NCBI GenBank assembly: GCA_947492175.1
Contig: CANLMQ010000029.1
Coordinates: forward strand, 1 to 64,000
Source: an uncultured Draconibacterium sp.
GTDB lineage: Bacteria > Bacteroidota > Bacteroidia > Bacteroidales > Prolixibacteraceae
Length of the DNA: 64,000 bases
Direction of reading: 5' to 3'
Position numbers and translations under genes: made by a program. Position 1 is the first letter of the stretch. Each line of letters opens with the position of its first letter. Below are positions 23,783-32,630 of the stretch, piece after piece. The notes under the pieces are model-generated. The model had not been told where the DNA came from and did not search any database. It saw only the letters and a list, made by a program, of their open reading frames with translations.

Positions 23783-26350
23783 TCATACTTCTTCCAGTAC
23801 ATTTGTTTCGGTTATATTTCCGGTAGTTGAGTTTATCCTAAGGGTTTTAATTTCGCAGGGATTAAAGTTCCCTTTCCATGTACGACCTGCAAAACGGAAA
23901 TCGAATGATGCAGAAGTTGAAACTCCTGAAGTCTCTACACAACGAATAACCAAATCATTATTATCCTCTGCCTGCTTAATTGCTGCAACAATGACATTTG
24001 GCTTATCCACTGCAAGCAGCGAATCTGATTTTGCCAGTTTTCCTCCGTGAATTCCCTGGTAAATACAAATTGGAGGAGCCATAAATTCTTCGGATAAACG
24101 AGTCACCTTACTTTCAATCCACGAATTGTTATGAGGAATAAGCTGCATACGGAAATTATGAATTCCCTGATCCATCCAGCGATAAGTATTTTCTGCATTT
24201 AATTTTTTAGGCCTGTGATGAGCAAAAACAGCAGCGCGGGCCACTGAAATACGCATATCGTTTCCATTTACACTGTACCCGTATTTGGCATCGTTTATTA
24301 CTGTCAACCCGTATGTATCTCCGTTTTGTTTTCCCGTCAGATCGATCCACCGCTGTCCCGGATTTTCATCTCCGTTGGTTGCACGCATAATATGCCCATA
24401 CGGCACTTCATAAGTTGCAGTAGGTGACTCGATATTTACAGGGAATGAGAATTTCAGCATTTTCAGTTGCTCATGCCAGTCAAGCGAAACATCTGCTTCT
24501 ATCGTTTTTGAACCTTTGGCTAATGCCCAGTCGGTAGTTAGTTTCGAATCTCCGTACGAACTCACAACCCGAATAATGCCTTTAACCGGCCCCTCCTGAA
24601 TAACCTGTATTTTGGCATTTCCAAAAGCACCGATTTCATCCGAAAAAGCCTTTACTCCGTGGCTCCATGTATCACTGGGATCGTCTATTACAACAGCCTT
24701 ACAACCTCCTGTTCCTCCGGCAAAAACTTCACTTCCGGATTGTTTATCCAGAATACCAATCTCCCCATCGCTTGAAAAACTGATTTTATAAAACTCATTT
24801 TCAAGAGTATTGACACCTGCTATCACTCCATTTTCTACCGATGGAGAATCAGCATCCAAAAGTCGGACCTGCCGGTAACCCAATGGTGGTAACGTTACTT
24901 CTGTTATCAGCTTTTTGCGGCTTCCGGTTTCTGTGGTTCCCGCTGCCCACTGATGTGGCAGAGGATTACCCTTTTCGTCTTCCACCCTCGATGATTGATG
25001 CCTGTCATTCCAGTTAAAGTCATATTCCACTATTTTCTTTGTTTCCCAGGCATGTGGATTAAAAACAACCATGTATTCGGAATTCGGATCTTCAGCAGGA
25101 ATTTGCCATTCCAACTTTTGGATGGCTTTGTACGTTGCCTGACGCGCTGTATCTAAAGCAAAACCATACCCTTCGCGGGCAGAATCGGAATGTTCCGGCA
25201 ATGAAGTTCCGGCCAGACTGTCATGAAACTGCAGGAACAATACACGATGCCAGGCAGAGGTAAATTCATCTTTTGGATATTTTGCTCCCCATGCCAGTGA
25301 ACCTAAAACAGCCAGTTTTTCTGCTGTAATCAAGGCAGCTTCCGACAGTCGGTTTCCTTTTTTAATATCCAGTTCCGCCGTATAACAGCCTTGTGCATGA
25401 TGTTGTAAATCGTCTTTAACAGTTGGCAGTTTAAGATCCGACTTATCAATCTCATCAAAATAACGTTCCATGGTGCTAAAAAATACTTTAGGTGCGTCTT
25501 CTTGGATTTTTAGCTCTTCTATGGATTTTATATTTTCTTTGGTGGCTCCACCACCATGATCTCCCGCCCCGTAATAAGCCATAAAACTTTTCATGGGCTG
25601 ATTTTGAAAACGTTCCAAAACCTGGTTAACACGTCGGTTCACGGGTTGTGTTTCATTATAACTAATAGGAATCCGGTAAGTCAATACTTTTGATCCGTCG
25701 GGGCTTTCCCACCAAAACAAATCGGCCGGTATTTTTTTTTCATGCGGACCGGGACGCATAAAAACATAATGTTTCATCCCCTGAAGATTCAGAATCTGCG
25801 GTAAAGTTCCGGCGTGTCCAAAGGAATCGGGATTGAAGGCAATTTTAGCTTTGCGACCTACTAATCGTTCAAAGGTTTTTTGTCCGTACAGCCCCTGCCT
25901 CACCATGGCTTCTCCTCCGGGAATATTCACATCGGGTTCTACCCACCAGCCACCAACAATGTTCCAGCGGCCTTCATCAACCCGCTTCCTTATTTCTTTC
26001 ATCATTTCAGGGTCATTTTCTTCTACCCATTGATAAAATTGGGCCGAACTTGCCACAAAAGCAAAATCAGGTGTTTCGTTCATACGGTCAAGAGCAGAGC
26101 GGAAAGTACTGTGAACCACGGAAATTCCCTCAGACCATGGCCACAGCCAAACCGGATCGATATGTGCATGACCAATCATGTGAAAACTGTAATCAGCAGC
26201 ATTGGCAGGCCAGGAGCTTTGCCCGTTTCCAGTACCGGCAAGCATGGTATTAAACGGAGCAAATGCCAAAACTGCCGTTCCGGCAGCTGTTCGGTTAAGA
26301 AAATCTCTTCTTGAAAGAGAAGAATCAGTTTTAGATGAGTCCTTTTTCAT
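23783..26350 (-). CDS. GH38 alpha-mannosidase with twin-arginine signal
   Basis: Zinc-dependent retaining alpha-mannosidase of family GH38, 855 aa. It begins with a twin-arginine signal (SRRDFLNR at about 13-20, hydrophobic TAAGTAVLAFAP), so it is exported folded. Many bacterial GH38 enzymes are cytoplasmic. Zinc ligands are in HAHIDPVW (about 61-68) and the nucleophile is in NPDSFGH (Asp about 175). The GH38 middle region (FLQFHDSLAGTSLPEHSDSA) and the C-terminal beta domain (NSWIESKVTRL) are present. It sits between SIS (39 nt) and GH92 (39 nt) genes, so the two mannosidases should be co-expressed. Confidence 0.94.
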   Translation of the reverse strand: MKKDSSKTDSSLSRRDFLNRTAAGTAVLAFAPFNTMLAGTGNGQSSWPANAADYSFHMIGHAHIDPVWLWPWSEGISVVHSTFRSALDRMNETPDFAFVASSAQFYQWVEENDPEMMKEIRKRVDEGRWNIVGGWWVEPDVNIPGGEAMVRQGLYGQKTFERLVGRKAKIAFNPDSFGHAGTLPQILNLQGMKHYVFMRPGPHEKKIPADLFWWESPDGSKVLTYRIPISYNETQPVNRRVNQVLERFQNQPMKSFMAYYGAGDHGGGATKENIKSIEELKIQEDAPKVFFSTMERYFDEIDKSDLKLPTVKDDLQHHAQGCYTAELDIKKGNRLSEAALITAEKLAVLGSLAWGAKYPKDEFTSAWHRVLFLQFHDSLAGTSLPEHSDSAREGYGFALDTARQATYKAIQKLEWQIPAEDPNSEYMVVFNPHAWETKKIVEYDFNWNDRHQSSRVEDEKGNPLPHQWAAGTTETGSRKKLITEVTLPPLGYRQVRLLDADSPSVENGVIAGVNTLENEFYKISFSSDGEIGILDKQSGSEVFAGGTGGCKAVVIDDPSDTWSHGVKAFSDEIGAFGNAKIQVIQEGPVKGIIRVVSSYGDSKLTTDWALAKGSKTIEADVSLDWHEQLKMLKFSFPVNIESPTATYEVPYGHIMRATNGDENPGQRWIDLTGKQNGDTYGLTVINDAKYGYSVNGNDMRISVARAAVFAHHRPKKLNAENTYRWMDQGIHNFRMQLIPHNNSWIESKVTRLSEEFMAPPICIYQGIHGGKLAKSDSLLAVDKPNVIVAAIKQAEDNNDLVIRCVETSGVSTSASFDFRFAGRTWKGNFNPCEIKTLRINSTTGNITETNVLEEV

Positions 26351-26389
26351 ACTATTTCTGTTTTATTGCTTTTTTGAATTTATTCTTAG

Positions 26390-27034
26390 TCAGTGATTAT
26401 TAAACAATTCATTTTCAATCATCATGCAAATTGTGTGATAAACAGGTAGATGTAGTTCCTGAACATATGCTGTACGTTTCTCAGGAACATTAATCAGCAC
26501 ATCACAAAACTTTCTCATTTGTCCCCCCGAATCTCCGGTCATCGCAATAGTTTTCAACCCTTTTGCTCTGGCTACAATTAATGCATCTATTACATTTTGA
26601 GAATTGCCGGAGGTACTCAAACCAAGTAAAACATCACCTTTTTGCCCTAACCCGGTAACCTGCTGAGCATAAATCATATCCCCATCAATATCGTTAGCTA
26701 TGGCAGTAATCAGTGCGTTATGTGCCGTAAGCGAAATAGCAGGTAATCCTTGTTGCAATTCCCGGGCCAGCCGGGTTCCACGCTCATATGAAATATCCCC
26801 TAATTTTTGCTGAAGTTCAGAATTAAGCGGACGATGACCTTCAAAGCTTTTCATTAATTCTCCAACAATATGGTCGGCATCCGAACAACTTCCTCCATTC
26901 CCGCAAACCAATAGTTTCCCTCCGTTTTTAAATGTTCCGGTTATTAAATCTACCGCATTATTTATAGCGTCCTCCTGATGTTTCAAATTGCTATATCGGT
27001 TTAGCAATTGTTGTAAAAAAGTATTCTCCTTCAT
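26390..27034 (-). CDS. SIS-domain sugar-phosphate isomerase (GmhA-like)
   Basis: Cytoplasmic SIS protein of 214 aa, similar to sedoheptulose-7-phosphate isomerase. Motifs are LVCGNGGSCSDADHIVGEL (about 40-58), LTAHNALITAIAND and GLSTSGNSQNVIDAL (phosphosugar loop), then TGDSGGQM, and QELHLPVYHTICMMIE with the family Glu/His pair. Compared with E. coli GmhA it has an insertion (roughly 73-96, including GTRLARELQQ) before LPAISL, as in a GmhA-like subgroup. In ADP-heptose synthesis GmhA works with the HldE kinase and a HAD phosphatase, and here the last two activities appear fused two genes downstream. It starts 12 nt after the ROK gene. Confidence 0.9.
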   Translation of the reverse strand: MKENTFLQQLLNRYSNLKHQEDAINNAVDLITGTFKNGGKLLVCGNGGSCSDADHIVGELMKSFEGHRPLNSELQQKLGDISYERGTRLARELQQGLPAISLTAHNALITAIANDIDGDMIYAQQVTGLGQKGDVLLGLSTSGNSQNVIDALIVARAKGLKTIAMTGDSGGQMRKFCDVLINVPEKRTAYVQELHLPVYHTICMMIENELFNNH

Positions 27035-27046
27035 TTTCTGCTTTCA

Positions 27047-28027
27047 TTAAAATTTCTTTTCATAAAGCGCTACGCAAAGAGCAGCAAAATCGCCAATGGA
27101 TTCTCCAAGTTGTGCCGGTTTAATCCGGCAAACATCTACTGCCGACGGAATAGCTTCTTTGGCTAAAACTTTGTCTACATGCGGTTTAAATAAAGATTCA
27201 TTTCTGGCATAAATACTTCCAATAACAATGCACTCCGGGTTAATTATATCAATTAACACCGCTAGTCCACGCCCCAGATATTCTGCCGATATTTTAATAA
27301 TTTCATTGGCAACAACATCACCATTGTTGGCAGCATTTGCCACTTGTTTAGCCGTTAAATAATTTGTTTCGTCGGCAGTTGAACAAAAGGCAACCGACTC
27401 TCCCTTTGCCAGTTTTTCTGAAACGACAGCCTTTGCCAACTGTGCAATACCACCACCGCTACAAAATCCCTCGAATGAACCGGCTTTTCCAAAACCTACC
27501 GGTCCGTCTTTAGCTAAACGAATATGACCAACCTCACCTCCCAGATCGTTGGTACCTGCATAAAGCTGTCCGTTTAAAACCAAACCTGCCCCCATTCCCG
27601 TACCAAATGTCAGAAATATCATATTTTCCGTACCTTTTCCTGCCCCCATCAACCATTCGGCCAATGCACAGGCATTGGCATCGTTTTGTATAGCTGTTGG
27701 TACACCATACTTTTTACTAAATATTTCCACGATAGGAACATTATCCCAGCCCGGAAGATTTGGTGGCGAATAGATGACACCTTTTTTAGAATCGAGTGGT
27801 CCACCACAACTAATTCCAATTTGTTTAAGATTCTCTCTGGGATATTTCAAAAACAGTTCTTCAATATTCCGGTGAAATTCATTTAAAATTTCAAGATACC
27901 CCCTTTCTGTCCTGGTTTCAAACTGTACCTTCTGGTGAATCCTGAATTCCTTATCACCGATTACAATAGCACACTTAGTACCCCCAATATCTATACCTAT
28001 GAAATATTCTTGTATTTCCTTTGTCAT
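27047..28027 (-). CDS. ROK-family sugar kinase lacking the zinc motif
   Basis: Cytoplasmic ROK-fold protein of 326 aa without DNA-binding domain, so a kinase and not a repressor. The ATP phosphate-binding motif GIDIGGTK is at about 11-18. The substrate site is seen in QNDANACALAEW and the dimer/ATP motif in FLTFGTGMGAGLVLNG. The usual CxCGxxGCxE zinc site after GHIRL is replaced by GFGKAGSFE, so three of the structural cysteines are gone while the Glu remains. Such sequences are still likely kinases for glucose, mannose, fructose or ManNAc, but specificity cannot be set. It is the first gene after LacI, with a 44-nt gap containing a palindrome. Confidence 0.88.
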   Translation of the reverse strand: MTKEIQEYFIGIDIGGTKCAIVIGDKEFRIHQKVQFETRTERGYLEILNEFHRNIEELFLKYPRENLKQIGISCGGPLDSKKGVIYSPPNLPGWDNVPIVEIFSKKYGVPTAIQNDANACALAEWLMGAGKGTENMIFLTFGTGMGAGLVLNGQLYAGTNDLGGEVGHIRLAKDGPVGFGKAGSFEGFCSGGGIAQLAKAVVSEKLAKGESVAFCSTADETNYLTAKQVANAANNGDVVANEIIKISAEYLGRGLAVLIDIINPECIVIGSIYARNESLFKPHVDKVLAKEAIPSAVDVCRIKPAQLGESIGDFAALCVALYEKKF

Positions 28028-28044
28028 TTCGTAGAATTCTTTAT

Positions 28045-28056
28045 TAAATCGATTTA
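28045..28056. promoter_or_regulatory. Candidate LacI-family operator
   Basis: TAAATCGATTTA is a perfect 12-bp palindrome with a central CG, the pattern bound by LacI-family repressors. It lies 17 nt upstream of the ROK start codon, in the only gap between the lacI-type gene and its presumed target operon. I did not see a second copy elsewhere in the window. Confidence 0.4.
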
Positions 28057-28071
28057 GCTAAATTATAAAAA

Positions 28072-29097
28072 TTATTTTACACTTGAATTTCTGATTACAA
28101 ATTTTGTTTCCAACGTGATTTGACGCAGCTCTTTTTTCTTCCTTTTATCTGCCATTTCTTCTAAAAGAACTTTTACTGAATGCCACCCGATTTCAACCAG
28201 TGGCTGAGCAATGGCTGTTATAGTAGGCCTACTAATTTTATAAGCATCTATATCGTCGAAACTAACAACTGCAATATCTTCCGGAATTTTCAGATTTAAC
28301 GAATGTAAACACTGAATCCCCCTTACCCCTACTTTACTTGTGGTAAAAAGAATCGCATCTACTTTACTTTCTTCAACCGAGGTTAATTCTTTTATAGCAT
28401 TCATTACATCGGTTATCTCATGCGAGAAAGGCAAAATTTTTATCAAATTCTCGTCTATCTCCATTGATGCATCTGTCAATGCCTTTTTATAGCCTTTCAA
28501 ACGATTGTCCATGGTCAGCATTCCCGGAATTGTAGTAATACAGGCAATTCTCTTACAACCATTTTTAATTAGATGTTCTGTTCCCTGGTATGATGCTTTT
28601 AAATTATCAACAACTACCCAATTCGATTCAATTTCGGTGAAATACCGGTCGATTAAAACAAAGGGTGTTTTGCTTTTTTTAAGTTGTTTAATTTGTTCTT
28701 CGCTGCCATTGGGTGGAGAAATAATAAAACCATCAACTTGTCCTTGTTGCAACATTTCTATCTGTTGAGTCGCATTTACGGCCTTTTCGTCTGAACTACA
28801 AAACATTACCCGGTACCCATGTTTGGCTGCCTCACGTTCAATTTCCCGTCCTAATTTTCCAAAAAACGGGTTGGCAATGTCGGCAATAATTAATCCAATG
28901 GTATTGGTTTTTCCGGTTCTTAATCCTTTCGCTATCTGATTTGGTTTGTAGTTTAATTCTTTGGCCAGCATTACAACTCTTTTTTGTACATCTTGGCTAA
29001 TGCGGTACTCTTTCCCCTTTCCATTCAGAACAAGTGAAACCAGCGTTTTTGAAACACCTAACTGCTGAGCTATATCGTTTAACGAAGTTTTTTTCAT
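28072..29097 (-). CDS. LacI-family transcriptional regulator
   Basis: Regulator of 341 aa. The N-terminal helix-turn-helix and hinge are clear: SLNDIAQQLGVSKTLVSLVL (about 4-23), then YKPNQIAKGLRTGKTNTIGL. The periplasmic-binding-protein-like effector domain follows (ANPFFGKLGREIEREAAKHG; GFIISPP; VVSFDDIDAYKISRPTITAI). It is the first gene of the run ROK-SIS-GH38-GH92-kinase/HAD-DHS-like, and a matching palindrome sits between it and ROK, so it probably controls that run in response to a sugar or sugar phosphate. It is 96 nt downstream of the GH78 gene. Confidence 0.93.
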   Translation of the reverse strand: MKKTSLNDIAQQLGVSKTLVSLVLNGKGKEYRISQDVQKRVVMLAKELNYKPNQIAKGLRTGKTNTIGLIIADIANPFFGKLGREIEREAAKHGYRVMFCSSDEKAVNATQQIEMLQQGQVDGFIISPPNGSEEQIKQLKKSKTPFVLIDRYFTEIESNWVVVDNLKASYQGTEHLIKNGCKRIACITTIPGMLTMDNRLKGYKKALTDASMEIDENLIKILPFSHEITDVMNAIKELTSVEESKVDAILFTTSKVGVRGIQCLHSLNLKIPEDIAVVSFDDIDAYKISRPTITAIAQPLVEIGWHSVKVLLEEMADKRKKKELRQITLETKFVIRNSSVK

Positions 29098-29129
29098 TTT
29101 TTAAACTGCCAAATCATCATTTAATAAAT

Positions 29130-29137
29130 CAAAAATA
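29130..29137 (-). promoter_or_regulatory. Candidate -7 box for the LacI-led operon
   Basis: On the minus strand the sequence is TATTTTTG, matching TAnnTTTG, 32 nt upstream of the LacI start codon. The -33 position is not well matched in this AT-rich gap. Confidence 0.3.
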
Positions 29138-29193
29138 ATATTTTATACATAAGAATACTTCATAAAAATTGGCTCTACCTAATTAGATATTAT

Positions 29194-32100
29194 TTATTTC
29201 ATCTGAAACAGGCTTATTGCTGGAACATCTTGTTTTTCTATACCTGGGCCTGCATATTGAACCCGAAGAAACAAACCTCCTCCGGCCTGAAAATATTTTA
29301 CGAGAACTGGATAAAAACCTTTCTTTAAATATATTTTTCCGTTTTTTTCCAAATCAGCTCCATGCAGTCCATCGTGATTGATAACCAACCTATTGTTTAT
29401 ATATAAACAACTTCCATCGTTCGAATTTATAAAGAACTCATATTCTCCTGCTTTTTCAATTTTAATTTGACCTTCGAAAAGCAACGCAAATTCATCTTTC
29501 TGCGATGTAATTTTATCCAGTCCAAATTCATATACTACTCCCGATTTTTTACTATTCAACGCTGAAAAATCCGGGAGTTTTTTCCATATTCCTTCATAAT
29601 AATGATACCGTAAACCATTCACTTCCGGATCGATAAAATTTACAGTGCCGGTTTTAGTAAAACAGGAATTATAACCCTCGGCTTCCGATGTGGCTTTTAT
29701 TACGGTATTTTCGGTAATAAAAAACGGGCTTGTATAAACTTTCGTTTTATTATCTGGTTCTGAGTTGTTTAGCGTATAATAAACCTTTGCATTTTTTACG
29801 GCAGATTTTATGGTAACTTTTACCGAATCGCCTTTGTTGGCAGTTACATTGCCCGGATAAATTACCGGTGCCGGTAAAACAGGTTTTATTAATTCTGATT
29901 TACAATCTTTCGATAAAAAATGATAAGTTCCGGAATTTACTTCAAAGACAGCAGTATGTTCTTCCATTTTCAGGAACCGAATATTCTGATTTTTTAAAAT
30001 TGGATCTCCTCCTTCCGATACATAATCCGGACTTTTAGCCAAAACATAAATTATTGCGGTTGTATTTGCAGGAATCGTAACTTCCAGCAAATAATCATTG
30101 TTACTCCAACGCCATTCTGTTTTAATATTGCCATACAACGAAGGATAACCTGCTTTAACAAAATCTAAACTCTGTACAGGAAAAGGTTTAATTTTAAAAT
30201 GTTTAAACCCTGGGCAGTTATCGTCGGGAGAAATTCCGGCAAGATGCCGATAAAACCACTGACAAACACTTCCAAACATTGGATGACTATGAGATGCATC
30301 TCCTTGCCAGGTTTCCCATAAAGTAGTTGCTCCTTTCTCAATCATATGACCAAATCCGGGAAAATCACGCTGTGTCATCATTGTATAAGCCAGGTCTGTT
30401 CTGCCATAATCTGAAAGAACATCCAGGAGTAACGGAGTGGCTAATATTCCTGTATCAAAATGAATCGTATTTTTAATTACATTATCAATCAAATTATCGA
30501 AAACATTTTCAATGTTACCGGTTTCGGTAATTCCAAATCCAAGCGGAAAAATATTAGCTCCCTGTCTCCCAATTGAATAGGATGATTCTTCGGGATTAAA
30601 CCAGGTTGTATTTATTGAATTTTGGGCATCTGCAGCCAAGCTAGTAAAATAGTCTTTGTCTGTACTTTTTTCAAGAACAGAGGCAACTTTTGCCATTAAA
30701 TTACAACAGTGAAAATAATAACATGTATTTACAAAATCTGCTGAAATCTCCACTTTTTCGGGTGGCACCCACTCTCCAAGTCCCTGTTTTCGTATTACCC
30801 CATCTTTGTCACCTACGTTTTTGAGGTAATCAATCCAGTGTGCCATTCCCGCATAGTGTTGCTCTAAAATCCGAACATCGCCATAATACAGGTACATATA
30901 CCAAGGAATAATTACATAGGCAGCGCCCCAGGCAGTTCCTCCTCCGCCATCCTGATAAGGAGTTGTATTGGGGACATAACCGGTTTTATGATTTTGTGCA
31001 TCGCGTATATCGTTTAACCATTTGGTGTAAAAAGCTGCCATATCGAAGTTATAAATGGCTGACCTGGCCGATATCTGTCCATCACCCGTGTAGCCACGAC
31101 GTTCGCGATGCGGACAATCGCTGGGGATTCCGCCATGCATATTCCCCGTTTGTGTTGACTGATAATTTTTAAGAATACGATTTAACAAGGTATCTGAACA
31201 TTCAAAATACCCCGCTTCTTTGACATCGGTATGCACAACACGACCGTCTATATTTTCGAGCGATAAATTAACAGAAGAACCACTCACTTCTACATAACGG
31301 AATGCATGCCATGTAAAACGAGGTTCCCAAACCTCTGTTCCTTCTCCTTTTAAAATATAAGTATCAGTTTGTCCGTAAGTGGGACCCAGTTCTTCGATGT
31401 AGCGCAGTTTTATTTCCTGCCCTTTTTCTCCGGATATTTTTAGACGTGCCCAACCGGAGAACATTTCTCCAAAGTCAAAACGATATAATCCCTTTTCTAA
31501 TTCGGTAACAGAAACAGGTTTAATGGTTCTAGTCACCCTGTCGGGTGGAGACATTTGTGCTTTTAAGGTTCCGGTTGGAGGACGTACTTTGGTGGCGTTT
31601 TTCCAATCCTGATCGTCAAATCCGGTTTGATTCCAGCCTTTTTGTTCTAACCGGGCATCGTAAACTTCGCCGCTGTGTAATCCGTTATATTTAATGGCAC
31701 TCAAATAGCTTTTCCAACTTTCATCGCTGGTAATCAGATAGTGAGTTCCGTCTTCGTACTCAATATCCAACTGCGCTATAAAACGCGGTGTATCATACCA
31801 CAAATGCGGTTCATAAGACCTGTCGGCCTGAATGTACCAGCCATTTCCAAGAATTACTCCCAATGCATTTATCCCCTGCCTCAATTCCGGAGTAATGTCG
31901 TAAGTTTCGTATAATACTGTAGTAGTCATATTTCCAACCCTGGATTCACCCCATTTCTCCATTCCGCGTCGATCGTAGTTTGTCTGGTTGGGAGAAAGCA
32001 CATGATCGCCCACTTTATTCCCGTTAATGTAAAGTTCATAATAACCCAGACCGGAAATATATACCCGTGCGTTTTTTATGCCCTTTTCAATTTGAATTTC

Positions 32101-32619
32101 TTTTCGAAACAAGAGCGAGGGTAATTTCCATTCTTTTTTTGAGAGTAGATGTGGAGCACTAATCCAATCGCTTTGCCAGTCCTCTTTTTTTAAAAGCCCC
32201 ATTTCCCAGTGAGCTGTTTGGCTCCAATCCATTTTTTCTCCTTTTTCATCCCAAACCTGAACTTTCCAGAATACTTTCATTCCCGACTTTAATGATTTTC
32301 CTTTGTATTCAATTTGAATGGATTGATCGCTGTTAATCTTTCCTGAATCCCAAAGATCGGGGGTATCACTATGCAACAAATATTTGTTGGTTGCTGCATA
32401 AATACGGTAAGCAGATTGAGCTGCGCCTGTTTTATCGCTTCTCATTTGCCACGAAAGTCGCGGATGCAGAACATCGATTCCCAGGGGATTAGACAAATAC
32501 TCACATTTCAAATCAACTGCCTCTTTACTTTTCTCTGTTATCTGGCAAGAAAGAAAAACCATGAACAATAAAGTTAAGGTCAGAGAACACAGATAATATT
32601 TTGATTTTGGATACATCAT
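29194..32619 (-). CDS. GH78-like alpha-L-rhamnosidase with CHB_HEX-like and PA14 domains
   Basis: Large lipoprotein of 1141 aa (signal ending FLSC, Cys25). The order is GH78 N-terminal beta domains (about 40-460, including YISGLGYYELYINGNKVGDH), then the (alpha/alpha)6 catalytic barrel with DCPHRERRGYTGDGQISARS and LGEWVPPEKV, then a C-terminal beta domain near FKIKPFPVQ. A CHB_HEX-type segment follows (about 915-985, VYYTLNNSEPDNKTKVYTSP), then a PA14 domain (about 990-1140, YEFFINSNDGSCLYINNRLV). The extra domains make it longer than most GH78 proteins and could bind carbohydrate or anchor the enzyme. It follows the FAD oxidoreductase by 11 nt. Confidence 0.9.
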   Translation of the reverse strand: MMYPKSKYYLCSLTLTLLFMVFLSCQITEKSKEAVDLKCEYLSNPLGIDVLHPRLSWQMRSDKTGAAQSAYRIYAATNKYLLHSDTPDLWDSGKINSDQSIQIEYKGKSLKSGMKVFWKVQVWDEKGEKMDWSQTAHWEMGLLKKEDWQSDWISAPHLLSKKEWKLPSLLFRKEIQIEKGIKNARVYISGLGYYELYINGNKVGDHVLSPNQTNYDRRGMEKWGESRVGNMTTTVLYETYDITPELRQGINALGVILGNGWYIQADRSYEPHLWYDTPRFIAQLDIEYEDGTHYLITSDESWKSYLSAIKYNGLHSGEVYDARLEQKGWNQTGFDDQDWKNATKVRPPTGTLKAQMSPPDRVTRTIKPVSVTELEKGLYRFDFGEMFSGWARLKISGEKGQEIKLRYIEELGPTYGQTDTYILKGEGTEVWEPRFTWHAFRYVEVSGSSVNLSLENIDGRVVHTDVKEAGYFECSDTLLNRILKNYQSTQTGNMHGGIPSDCPHRERRGYTGDGQISARSAIYNFDMAAFYTKWLNDIRDAQNHKTGYVPNTTPYQDGGGGTAWGAAYVIIPWYMYLYYGDVRILEQHYAGMAHWIDYLKNVGDKDGVIRKQGLGEWVPPEKVEISADFVNTCYYFHCCNLMAKVASVLEKSTDKDYFTSLAADAQNSINTTWFNPEESSYSIGRQGANIFPLGFGITETGNIENVFDNLIDNVIKNTIHFDTGILATPLLLDVLSDYGRTDLAYTMMTQRDFPGFGHMIEKGATTLWETWQGDASHSHPMFGSVCQWFYRHLAGISPDDNCPGFKHFKIKPFPVQSLDFVKAGYPSLYGNIKTEWRWSNNDYLLEVTIPANTTAIIYVLAKSPDYVSEGGDPILKNQNIRFLKMEEHTAVFEVNSGTYHFLSKDCKSELIKPVLPAPVIYPGNVTANKGDSVKVTIKSAVKNAKVYYTLNNSEPDNKTKVYTSPFFITENTVIKATSEAEGYNSCFTKTGTVNFIDPEVNGLRYHYYEGIWKKLPDFSALNSKKSGVVYEFGLDKITSQKDEFALLFEGQIKIEKAGEYEFFINSNDGSCLYINNRLVINHDGLHGADLEKNGKIYLKKGFYPVLVKYFQAGGGLFLRVQYAGPGIEKQDVPAISLFQMK

Positions 32620-32630
32620 TTTTTTACAAT

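Noticed and set aside
25880..26314. 144-codon plus-strand frame opposite the GH38 gene
   Set aside because: Lies fully opposite the conserved catalytic part of GH38; no family features.
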